A model generated the notes under the pieces. The model saw only the letters and a program-made list of their open reading frames with translations, was not told where the DNA came from and did not search any database. A DNA stretch of 5,414 bases from CAYFMS01 sp964491425 (GTDB lineage: Bacteria > Patescibacteriota > Patescibacteriia > UBA9934): the NCBI GenBank assembly GCA_964491425.1, contig CAZBFR010000051.1, positions 1 through 5,414 of the forward strand, read 5' to 3'. A program made the position numbers and the translations under genes. This document shows, piece by piece, positions 1 to 4,959 of the stretch (positions are counted from its first letter, which is position 1; the number at the start of each line of letters is the position of its first letter).

Positions 1-33
1 GAGGTGCAGAACGGGTTTAGTCCAACGGAATAA
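1..33 (+). CDS. C-terminal end of a probable TSP3-repeat (calcium-binding) protein, truncated by window start
   Basis: Frame 1 reads EVQNGFSPTE followed by TAA at 31-33. The ten residues align with the ends of the TSP3 repeats in the next two genes (EVISGYDPKG at residues 212-221 of the first and EVFHRYDPLG at 170-179 of the second): a Glu-Val, a variable stretch, an aromatic residue, then a Pro. The simplest reading is that the upstream gene is a third member of the same family, ending right after its last calcium-binding repeat. Only 10 codons are visible, so the family call is inference from a short match. The following promoter overlaps or directly follows this tail and no terminator is seen between them. 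Confidence 0.5.
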   Translation, partial: EVQNGFSPTE

Positions 34-35
34 TT

Positions 36-44
36 TGCTATAAT
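36..44 (+). promoter_or_regulatory. Extended -10 promoter for the TSP3 protein gene at 52
   Basis: TGCTATAAT is a perfect extended -10 element (TG at 36-37, TATAAT at 39-44). The expected -35 position (about 16-21, TTTAGT) matches the consensus poorly and lies in the tail of the upstream gene. Only 7 nt separate the -10 box from the ATG at 52, so transcription should start at about 51-52 and the mRNA would be leaderless or nearly so. Confidence 0.7.
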
Positions 45-51
45 CGTACAT

Positions 52-744
52 ATGTTTGAAGAAACAAAAAATGACGGAACCGCGAACCTCCCGGATGTGC
101 CGGCAAATCTTCCAGTTCCGCCTAGTGGCGAGCCGTCGGATATGTTTGAAGCTGCCGAACCTATTGCGAATCGTTCCGAATCGTCGCCACAACCGAGCGA
201 GCCGTCGCCTATCAATCCGTCTCCGGCGCTTCCAGGGGCCGTCCCACAACCGATGCTTGAAGCCCGTACCGAGCCTCGAATCGCTCCGCTTGCTCCCGTG
301 ACTCCCGAGCGTTCGTCCGGGGTTGGTGTTTTTCTTGTAATCTTTGGCGTCCTTTTCCTAATCCTTGTTGTTTTGGGTGTATCTGCGTTTTTCGCCTATC
401 GTGCGTTTATTCTCGCTCCGGAAGAAGAGCCGACCGAGGTACCGCTTATTGTGATCCCTGAAGATGAGCCGGAGCCTCCTGTTGAAGTGGAGGAGCCGAT
501 CGTTTCGACAACACTTGATACAGATAATGACGGTTTAACGGATGCCGAGGAGGCGCGCTATGGAACCGATGCTGAACGAGCGGATACCGACAACGACGGC
601 CTTCCGGATAAAGATGAGGTACAGAAGTATGGAACGGATCCTATTGATCCCGATACGGACGGCGATACGTTCCTCGACGGCGTTGAGGTAATTTCCGGAT
701 ACGATCCAAAGGGGCCGGGTAAGTTAGTCGACTTGCCAAAATAA
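52..744 (+). CDS. Membrane-anchored TSP3-repeat protein (putative calcium-binding)
   Basis: This 230-residue protein has three parts. Residues 1-90 are rich in Pro, Ser and Glu and look disordered. Residues 91-118 form one strongly hydrophobic membrane helix (VGVFLVIFGVLFLILVVLGV and on). Residues 122-152 are an acidic Pro/Glu linker leading to three TSP3-type repeats at about 156-167 (DTDNDGLTDAEE), 178-189 (DTDNDGLPDKDE) and 201-212 (DTDGDTFLDGVE), spaced 22-23 residues apart. In this repeat family the Asp side chains bind Ca2+. The repeats are probably extracytoplasmic with the N-terminus inside, but topology is inferred. There is no signal peptidase site or sorting motif. The ATG at 52 is chosen because the -10 box lies just upstream; Met31 (at 142) is an alternative with the same MFE context. 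No SD sequence is visible. The next gene starts 1 nt after the stop and encodes a relative, so the two probably share a transcript. The biological role is unknown. Confidence 0.85.
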   Translation: MFEETKNDGTANLPDVPANLPVPPSGEPSDMFEAAEPIANRSESSPQPSEPSPINPSPALPGAVPQPMLEARTEPRIAPLAPVTPERSSGVGVFLVIFGVLFLILVVLGVSAFFAYRAFILAPEEEPTEVPLIVIPEDEPEPPVEVEEPIVSTTLDTDNDGLTDAEEARYGTDAERADTDNDGLPDKDEVQKYGTDPIDPDTDGDTFLDGVEVISGYDPKGPGKLVDLPK

Positions 745-745
745 T

Positions 746-1663
746 ATGTTTGAAAGGGGGACTAAAACAAAACCGCAGGTGGCAGGGGCAACCTTGCCGG
801 AGGGATTAGAAGTTCGGGTCATGCCGAAAGAATTTTTAGGTGTTCAACCCGAGAAGACGTTGAACCAAAAAAGTGTTCCTCCCACTCCAGCGCCCGTTCC
901 TCCGCCAGCTCCGGCACCGATTGCGAAACCTGCACCGGCACCACTTGTCATAAAGAAAAAGTCACACGTTGTACGTAACGTCGCGATTATCTCGCTCGTA
1001 TTTCTCGTGTTTACTTCGCTTCTTGCGGGAGGGGCTTATTACTATTTTGTGGTCATGGCCGAAGAGGAGACGATTGTTGTGACTCCTGAACCCGCGCGTC
1101 CAGCGCCGGTTGTTCCTGTCGTTCCGGTTGTGCAAGATCCTGTGCCGGGGGTTGATACGGATAGCGATGGTTTGACCGATAGGGAAGAGCAACTGTACGC
1201 AACGGATTTTCGTAATGCGGATTCGGACGCCGATTCGTTCCTCGACGGAAACGAGGTTTTCCACCGCTATGACCCGCTCGGACTCTCTCCTTCGACGCTT
1301 TTTGATACCGGCTCCGTCCTTGTTTACAAGGGGACTCGACCCGACGCCCGCGCCTTCGAAATTTACTATCCGAAGGCTTGGACGGTAACCGAGGATCCAG
1401 CCGGATTTACGATCTCGCTCCCGCGTACGGAGACGATCTCTCTTGCCTATATTGCAAACGGAGCAATCCCGCTTAACGCAACGAAATCGACAACAAAAAA
1501 TGGATTTATCGCCTATACGGCGACCGATAAGCGAACGGTAACGATCGAGCTCGAGAATGGCGCGTTCGCGGTGTTTACCTATGAGCTTAACGACGCGACA
1601 ACGATTGAGTATTTGCAGACCTTCCAAATGATGGTAAATAGTTACCAACATGTTGACGCTTGA
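746..1663 (+). CDS. Membrane-anchored TSP3-repeat protein with C-terminal PsbP-like domain (putative)
   Basis: This 305-residue protein is a relative of the preceding one and likewise begins MFE. Residues 45-67 are a Pro/Ala-rich stretch, followed by basic residues (KKK at about 70-72) and one membrane helix at about 78-104. An acidic and Pro/Val-rich linker leads to two TSP3-type repeats at 137-148 (DTDSDGLTDREE) and 159-170 (DSDADSFLDGNE). Residues 190-300 form a separate globular region with alternating beta-strand character. It contains YYPKAW (207-212) and ends with a helix-like QTFQMMVNSY, which resembles the layout of PsbP-like/DUF1795 domains (a YPxxW motif near the start and a closing helix). 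That assignment is tentative. The positive-inside rule predicts an extracytoplasmic C-terminus. The start lies 1 nt after the upstream TAA with no SD, suggesting translational coupling. The 3' end overlaps ybeY by 14 nt. Function is unknown; a calcium-stabilised surface or envelope protein is plausible. Confidence 0.85.
   Translation: MFERGTKTKPQVAGATLPEGLEVRVMPKEFLGVQPEKTLNQKSVPPTPAPVPPPAPAPIAKPAPAPLVIKKKSHVVRNVAIISLVFLVFTSLLAGGAYYYFVVMAEEETIVVTPEPARPAPVVPVVPVVQDPVPGVDTDSDGLTDREEQLYATDFRNADSDADSFLDGNEVFHRYDPLGLSPSTLFDTGSVLVYKGTRPDARAFEIYYPKAWTVTEDPAGFTISLPRTETISLAYIANGAIPLNATKSTTKNGFIAYTATDKRTVTIELENGAFAVFTYELNDATTIEYLQTFQMMVNSYQHVDA
1632..1647 (+). other. Small hairpin immediately before the ybeY start codon
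   Basis: TGGTAA (1632-1637) and TTACCA (1642-1647) are perfect inverted arms with an ATAG loop, 2 nt before the ybeY ATG at 1650 and inside the end of the upstream gene. It could hide the ybeY start until ribosomes translating the upstream gene open it. A 6-bp AT-rich stem is weak, and no function is shown. Confidence 0.3.
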
Positions 1664-2072
1664 TGTAGACCAATCCGAAATCCCGGCAAAAGAGCGCTTT
1701 TCCGAAGCGCTTTTTGCGCGTATCGAAAAAGCCGTTTCGCCCGCGCTTCCAGAGGAAGGGGAAATCGCCGTCCAATTTGTTTCAGACGACGAAATTCAAC
1801 GGTTAAATCGGATCCACCGTGGAAAAGATTCGGTTACGGATGTTCTTTCGTTTTCCTATCGAGCGGAGCGCGAAGCACACGAATCGCTTGGAGATATCGT
1901 TATTTCTTATCCGCAACTCGTACGCCAAGCAACCGATAATGATCTTGAACTTGAGGTTGTCGACCTTGTTGTACACGGTATTCTCCATATTTTTGACTAT
2001 GACCACGAAAAACCGGAGGATGCAAAGCGAATGTTCCCGCTTCAAGACGCGCTTGTAAAACAAATTCTATGA
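1650..2072 (+). CDS. ybeY: Endoribonuclease YbeY (16S rRNA maturation factor)
   Basis: YbeY is a zinc-dependent single-strand endoribonuclease acting in 16S rRNA 3'-end maturation and late 30S quality control in the cytoplasm. The 140-residue product has the family signature HGILHIFDYDH at 109-119, with His109, His113 and His119 as the metal ligands. Upstream motifs also fit: RLNRIHRGKDSVTDVLSF at 51-68 (the family's LNxxyRxxxxxTDVLSF block) and LGDIVIS at 80-86. The usual Gly before the YDH of the signature is Asp here (FDYDH). Length is slightly short compared with about 150-155 residues in common homologues, mainly at the ends. The ATG at 1650 gives a normal N-terminus (MLTLDVDQ) and overlaps the upstream gene by 14 nt; no SD is seen. 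The stop overlaps the next start as ATGA at 2069-2072, so the downstream gene is probably translationally coupled. A terminator-like hairpin lies within codons 14-22. Confidence 0.95.
   Translation: MLTLDVDQSEIPAKERFSEALFARIEKAVSPALPEEGEIAVQFVSDDEIQRLNRIHRGKDSVTDVLSFSYRAEREAHESLGDIVISYPQLVRQATDNDLELEVVDLVVHGILHIFDYDHEKPEDAKRMFPLQDALVKQIL
1689..1715 (+). terminator. Terminator-like hairpin inside the 5' end of ybeY
   Basis: AGCGCTT (1693-1699) and AAGCGCT (1705-1711) form a perfect 7-bp stem with loop TTCCG, directly followed by TTTT (1712-1715). A preceding AAA (1689-1691) can pair with the U tract, lengthening the stem through one G-U pair. The form is that of an intrinsic terminator, placed 26 nt after the upstream stop codon but within ybeY codons 14-22. 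It may reduce read-through into ybeY or be suppressed by translating ribosomes. It could also be a coding coincidence. Confidence 0.4.
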
Positions 2073-2236
2073 GACGTGTATTTAANNNNNNNNNNNNNNN
2101 NNNNNNNNNNNNNNNNNNNNNNNNNNNNNNNNNNNNNNNNNNNNNNNNNNNNNNNNNNNNNNNNNNNNNNNNNNNNNNNNNNNNNGTCGGAATCCTTATT
2201 TTACAGGGATATATCCTTGATTGGCTTGGGTTTTAG
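2069..2236 (+). CDS. Gene interrupted by assembly gap; probable diacylglycerol/undecaprenol kinase (DgkA family)
   Basis: An ATG at 2069 overlaps the ybeY stop (ATGA) and opens MRRVF before the N run at 2086. After the gap, the frame starting at 2186 reads VGILILQGYILDWLGF and stops at TAG 2234-2236. A short basic start plus a hydrophobic tail fits the small three-helix membrane kinases of the DgkA family, which often follow ybeY. Those proteins phosphorylate diacylglycerol or undecaprenol using ATP. With exactly 100 N both flanks happen to be in the same frame, but 100 N is usually a placeholder. A DgkA of about 120 residues would need a real gap of roughly 290 nt. Other frames after the gap also stay open for a while (one to 2267), so the 3' end is uncertain. 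The family call rests on context and about 20 visible residues. Confidence 0.4.
   Translation: MRRVFXXXXXXXXXXXXXXXXXXXXXXXXXXXXXXXXXXVGILILQGYILDWLGF
2086..2185. other. Assembly gap of 100 N
   Basis: One hundred consecutive N bases, a customary placeholder for a scaffold gap of unknown length. It removes most of the gene that starts at 2069. The true distance between the flanks cannot be read here. Confidence 0.98.
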
Positions 2237-2249
2237 ATTTTTCATTTTC

Positions 2250-2258
2250 TGCTATAAT
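2250..2258 (+). promoter_or_regulatory. Extended -10 promoter for ftsA
   Basis: TGCTATAAT, identical to the element before the gene at 52, has TATAAT at 2253-2258. The expected -35 position (about 2230-2235, GTTTTA) is poor. Fourteen nt separate the -10 box from the ftsA ATG at 2273, predicting a start near 2265 and a leader of about 8 nt, too short for an SD; none is seen. The promoter lies just after the probable dgkA stop at 2236, with no hairpin between, so read-through from ybeY is also possible. Confidence 0.7.
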
Positions 2259-2272
2259 AGACGGTAACCAGT

Positions 2273-3520
2273 ATGGCGGACGCTTTAATTACAGGACTTG
2301 ATATCGGCTCCTCGGCAATTCGTGTTGTTGTAGGGCAAAATATGCCGAGCGAGGAAGGGGGTACGATGCTTCATATTACCGGAGCGATTGAGGTTCCGTC
2401 GGTCGGAGTGCATAAGGGGACGATTTCGAGCATGGAAGACGTTGTATCTTCGATTTCGAAAGCGCTTGAACGCGCGGAGCGGATGACGGGCGTTGCGCTT
2501 AATCGGGCCTGGGTTTCAATCGCAGGGCAACATATTCTTGTTCAAGAAAGTCGAGGCGTTGTCGGTGTGGCAAAACCTGACGGAGAGATTAACGAGGACG
2601 ACGTAACGCGGGCGATTGACGCGGCTCGGACGGTTGCGACGCCGTCAAACTATGAAATTCTCCATGTTATCCCAAAAAGTTTTAGCGTAGACGGTCAGCA
2701 GGGGATTAAGGATCCGGTTGGAATGAACGGAATTCGCCTTGAGGTGGACGCGGTCATTATCCAAACCCTTACGTCGCAAATTAAGAACATGACAAAAAGT
2801 GTTCATCGTACGGGGCTCGATATCGAAGATCTTGTTTTTTCGCCACTTGCCGTTGCCGAGGCTGTGCTCACGCACCGTCAAAAAGAACTTGGAGTGTGTC
2901 TTGTTGACGTAGGCGCCGCAACTTCAACGCTTGTCGTATTCGAGGAAGGGGATATTCTTCATACCGCGGTTCTTCCGTTTGGCGGGGATCATTTTACAAA
3001 CGATATTGCGATTGGACTTCGAACAAGTCTTGAGGTTGCCGAAGCGATTAAGCGATCTGTTGGGACGGTTCTCCCGGACTCGGTCCATAAGAAGAACGAA
3101 TTCCTTCTCTCGGACTACGGATCAACTGAACAAGAAATTGTAAAAACGAAATTTATCTCGGAAATTCTTGAGGCGCGGGCCGAGGAGCTTTTTGAGGCGA
3201 TCGACGACGAACTACAAAAAATTGACCGCTCCGGAATGCTTCCGGTTGGGATTGTTTTGACCGGTGGGGGGATGAAGCTTCCGGGACTAACCGAAGTGGC
3301 AAAAAAGATTTTACGGCTTCCGGCGATAGTTGGAGCACCGCTTGGCGTAACGAGTGCGGTAGACGAAGTGCGCGACACGGCGTTCTCGACGGCGGTTGGG
3401 TTAATCGTTTGGGGTCACACAATCCGTTCGGCGTCCACCTCTCGATTCAATTTTAATTTCAAGGCGTTCGGTCAAATTAAGACGATGGCGAAAAAACTTC
3501 TCCAACGCATTATTCCCTAA
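2273..3520 (+). CDS. ftsA: Cell division protein FtsA
   Basis: FtsA is the actin-like ATPase that tethers FtsZ filaments to the inner face of the membrane and recruits later division proteins. The 415-residue length is typical. Visible motifs are phosphate-1 (GLDIGSS, residues 8-14), the 1C/SHS2 insertion that starts near NRAWVSIAGQH (77-87) and replaces actin subdomain 1B, phosphate-2 (VDVGAATSTLVVFEEG, 211-226), a GGDHFTNDIA segment (237-246), and the adenosine motif VLTGGGMKLPGL (328-339). The final residues (about 396-415, ending MAKKLLQRIIP) form a basic amphipathic helix suited to be the membrane-targeting sequence. Phosphate-2 differs from the common DIGGGTTD form, with AAT-ST in its place; related PilM-like proteins vary here too. 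The ATG at 2273 is fixed by the nearby -10 box and by the short lead to the DIGSS motif. The gene has its own promoter and ends before a terminator, separating it from ftsZ. Confidence 0.96.
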   Translation: MADALITGLDIGSSAIRVVVGQNMPSEEGGTMLHITGAIEVPSVGVHKGTISSMEDVVSSISKALERAERMTGVALNRAWVSIAGQHILVQESRGVVGVAKPDGEINEDDVTRAIDAARTVATPSNYEILHVIPKSFSVDGQQGIKDPVGMNGIRLEVDAVIIQTLTSQIKNMTKSVHRTGLDIEDLVFSPLAVAEAVLTHRQKELGVCLVDVGAATSTLVVFEEGDILHTAVLPFGGDHFTNDIAIGLRTSLEVAEAIKRSVGTVLPDSVHKKNEFLLSDYGSTEQEIVKTKFISEILEARAEELFEAIDDELQKIDRSGMLPVGIVLTGGGMKLPGLTEVAKKILRLPAIVGAPLGVTSAVDEVRDTAFSTAVGLIVWGHTIRSASTSRFNFNFKAFGQIKTMAKKLLQRIIP

Positions 3521-3536
3521 GACTAGCTAAGAAAAT

Positions 3537-3562
3537 GAAGCGACCAAAAACGGTCGTTTTTG
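3537..3562 (+). terminator. Intrinsic terminator after ftsA
   Basis: CGACC (3541-3545) and GGTCG (3552-3556) pair around a 6-nt AAAAAC loop, followed by TTTTT (3557-3561) and then GTTATT. The stem can extend through G-U and A-U pairs using bases 3537-3540 with the T tract. It starts 20 nt after the ftsA stop. The core stem is short but the U tract is good. It would end most ftsA transcripts and leave ftsZ to its own promoters. Confidence 0.7.
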
Positions 3563-3588
3563 TTATTCACAAGAACACGAAATCTTCG

Positions 3589-3616
3589 TTGTACTTTCAA
3601 TAGGGTGTGTTAAGAT
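3589..3616 (+). promoter_or_regulatory. Candidate distal promoter for ftsZ
   Basis: TAAGAT (3611-3616) is preceded by TG at 3608-3609, giving an extended -10, and by a partial -35 TTGTAC (3589-3594) at 16-nt spacing. The predicted start near 3623 would give a leader of about 67 nt before the ftsZ ATG, containing the repeat structure at 3619-3667. The -35 matches only the first three consensus bases. Confidence 0.4.
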
Positions 3617-3618
3617 TC

Positions 3619-3667
3619 GAATACAAATTTTGGCTAGCGAAAGCGAATATGAATACAATTTGTGTTC
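3619..3667. repeat. Operator-like palindrome plus upstream half-site before ftsZ
   Basis: GAATACAATTTGTGTTC (3651-3667) is a 17-bp near-palindrome: 7 of 8 base pairs match about a central T. Its left half GAATACAA recurs as a direct repeat at 3619-3626, exactly 32 bp upstream, about three helical turns. The 3619-3629 copy can also pair with 3657-3667 in RNA (11 pairs, one G-U) around a 27-nt loop. The palindrome covers the expected -35 region of the proximal ftsZ promoter, and the half-site lies at the predicted start of the distal one. It does not resemble the NrdR box. A repressor or activator site is inferred. Confidence 0.4.
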
Positions 3668-3675
3668 AACGCTTC

Positions 3676-3681
3676 GATAAT
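3676..3681 (+). promoter_or_regulatory. Candidate proximal -10 box for ftsZ
   Basis: GATAAT (3676-3681) lies 8 nt before the ftsZ ATG at 3690, the same geometry as the promoter at 36-44, so the transcript would start at about 3688-3690 and be leaderless. No convincing -35 hexamer is seen; the expected position (about 3653-3658) falls inside the palindrome at 3651-3667. Confidence 0.5.
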
Positions 3682-3689
3682 ATTCTCCT

Positions 3690-4958
3690 ATGGGACAAGT
3701 GAAACCGGAAATCGAAACCTTTGCAAAGATAAAAGTCCTTGGGGTTGGCGGAGGTGGAGGTTCCGCACTTAATCGGATGATTCAAGAAAAACTTCGTGGG
3801 GTGGATTTTATTGCTGTGAATACCGACGTGCAGGCGCTCCAAGAAAATCAGTCGTCAACAAAAATAAGTATTGGAAAAACGGTTACGCGTGGGCTCGGAG
3901 CGGGAATGAATCCAGATCTTGGGAGACGGGCGGCGGAAGAAAACGCGAACGATATTCGTAACGCTCTTGCGGGGTCCGACATGGTGTTTTTAACGGGTGG
4001 ACTTGGCGGAGGAACGGGAAGCGGAGCGCTACCAGAGGTCGCAAAAATCGCGCGTGAAATTGGGGCACTTACCGTTGCCGTTGTAACGAAGCCGTTTAGT
4101 TTCGAGGGGGCGCAACGAAAGCGTATTGCGGACGACGCGTACCAAGAGCTCGCGGCACAAGTCGATACAATTATTACGATTCCAAACGACCGCGTCCTCC
4201 AAATCATTGATAAAAAAACGTCGCTTCTCGAAGCGTTCCAAATTGTTGACGATGTCCTTCGTCAGGGGGTGCAGGGAATTTCGGAAATTATTACGCTTCC
4301 AGGTCTTATTAACGTCGACTTTGCGGACGTTAAGGCGATTATGCAAAACGCTGGTTCCGCGCTTATGGGAATTGGGAAGGCGAGCGGGGAAAACCGTGCT
4401 GTTGAGGCGGCGAAGATGGCGATCGCGTCCCCACTTCTCGAGTTATCGATCGACGGAGCGAAGGGTATTCTCTTTACGGTAACCGGAGGAACGGATCTTG
4501 CGATGTACGAAGTAGCGGAAGCGGCGAAAATTATTACGGGATCTGCGGACGATGACGCAAAAGTTATTTTCGGTGCGCAAATCGACGAATCTTTGAAGGA
4601 TGAGGTACGAATTACGGTTGTCGCAACCGGCTTTGATAGTCGAGATCGCCGAATGAGCCCGGGACTTGCGGGCGATATGGATATTGCCCCTGTTGCAAGT
4701 TGGCGACCAAACTACGCGGAACCGGTCGGAGGACGACGCGAGATGCGCGAGCCGATCTCTCCGTTTGAAAAACGCCGACTTTCGCCCGAACCAATTGCTC
4801 CACAACCACAACCCGTACAACAGCAGAGAGAGCAACCGCCGATTCCGCAAGACCGCGGAACGCGCTTTGATAGTCAACGAATCGAGACGCGCGAAGAGAA
4901 GGAGGCCGACGAGGAGGATCTCGGGATCCCGGCCTTTATTCGACGAAAAATGATGTAG
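3690..4958 (+). CDS. ftsZ: Cell division protein FtsZ
   Basis: FtsZ is the tubulin-like GTPase that polymerises into the cytokinetic ring. The 422-residue protein keeps all key elements: the glycine-rich loop GVGGGGGSALNRM (18-30), the tubulin signature GGLGGGTGSG (103-112), VVTKPFSFEG (131-140), TIPNDRV (163-169), and the T7 loop NVDFADV (208-214), with Asp210 and Asp213 in the positions that complete the GTPase site of the neighbouring subunit. The globular core ends near 315. It is followed by a Pro/Gln/Arg-rich linker (about 316-408) and an intact C-terminal peptide DLGIPAFIRRK (410-420), the docking site for FtsA. Compared with common FtsZ, the loop has Ser25 where Asn is usual and the signature reads GTGSGALP rather than GTGTGAAP; both are mild changes. 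The start is supported by the -10 box 8 nt upstream and by a normal N-terminal length. No SD is seen. nrdR starts 1 nt after the stop. Confidence 0.98.
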   Translation: MGQVKPEIETFAKIKVLGVGGGGGSALNRMIQEKLRGVDFIAVNTDVQALQENQSSTKISIGKTVTRGLGAGMNPDLGRRAAEENANDIRNALAGSDMVFLTGGLGGGTGSGALPEVAKIAREIGALTVAVVTKPFSFEGAQRKRIADDAYQELAAQVDTIITIPNDRVLQIIDKKTSLLEAFQIVDDVLRQGVQGISEIITLPGLINVDFADVKAIMQNAGSALMGIGKASGENRAVEAAKMAIASPLLELSIDGAKGILFTVTGGTDLAMYEVAEAAKIITGSADDDAKVIFGAQIDESLKDEVRITVVATGFDSRDRRMSPGLAGDMDIAPVASWRPNYAEPVGGRREMREPISPFEKRRLSPEPIAPQPQPVQQQREQPPIPQDRGTRFDSQRIETREEKEADEEDLGIPAFIRRKMM

Positions 4959-4959
4959 T

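Noticed and set aside
962..1651. Long minus-strand open frame (229 codons) opposite the second TSP3 gene
   Set aside because: Its translation is Arg/Ile-rich with no recognisable domain, and it mirrors a well-supported gene on the plus strand. Low TAA/TAG content in the complement explains it.
2076..2267. Open frame running across the N gap and ending at 2267
   Set aside because: Continuity depends entirely on unknown bases, and the sequence after the gap in this frame looks non-coding, running through the ftsA -10 box.
3521..3689. NrdR box in the ftsZ upstream region
   Set aside because: The palindrome there does not resemble the known 16-bp NrdR box pattern (acaCwAtATaTwGtgt), and no paired boxes with the usual spacing were seen.
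4843..4860. Inverted repeat TTCCGC/GCGGAA in the ftsZ linker
   Set aside because: Six-bp arms without a U tract inside low-complexity coding sequence; expected by chance in a window of this size.
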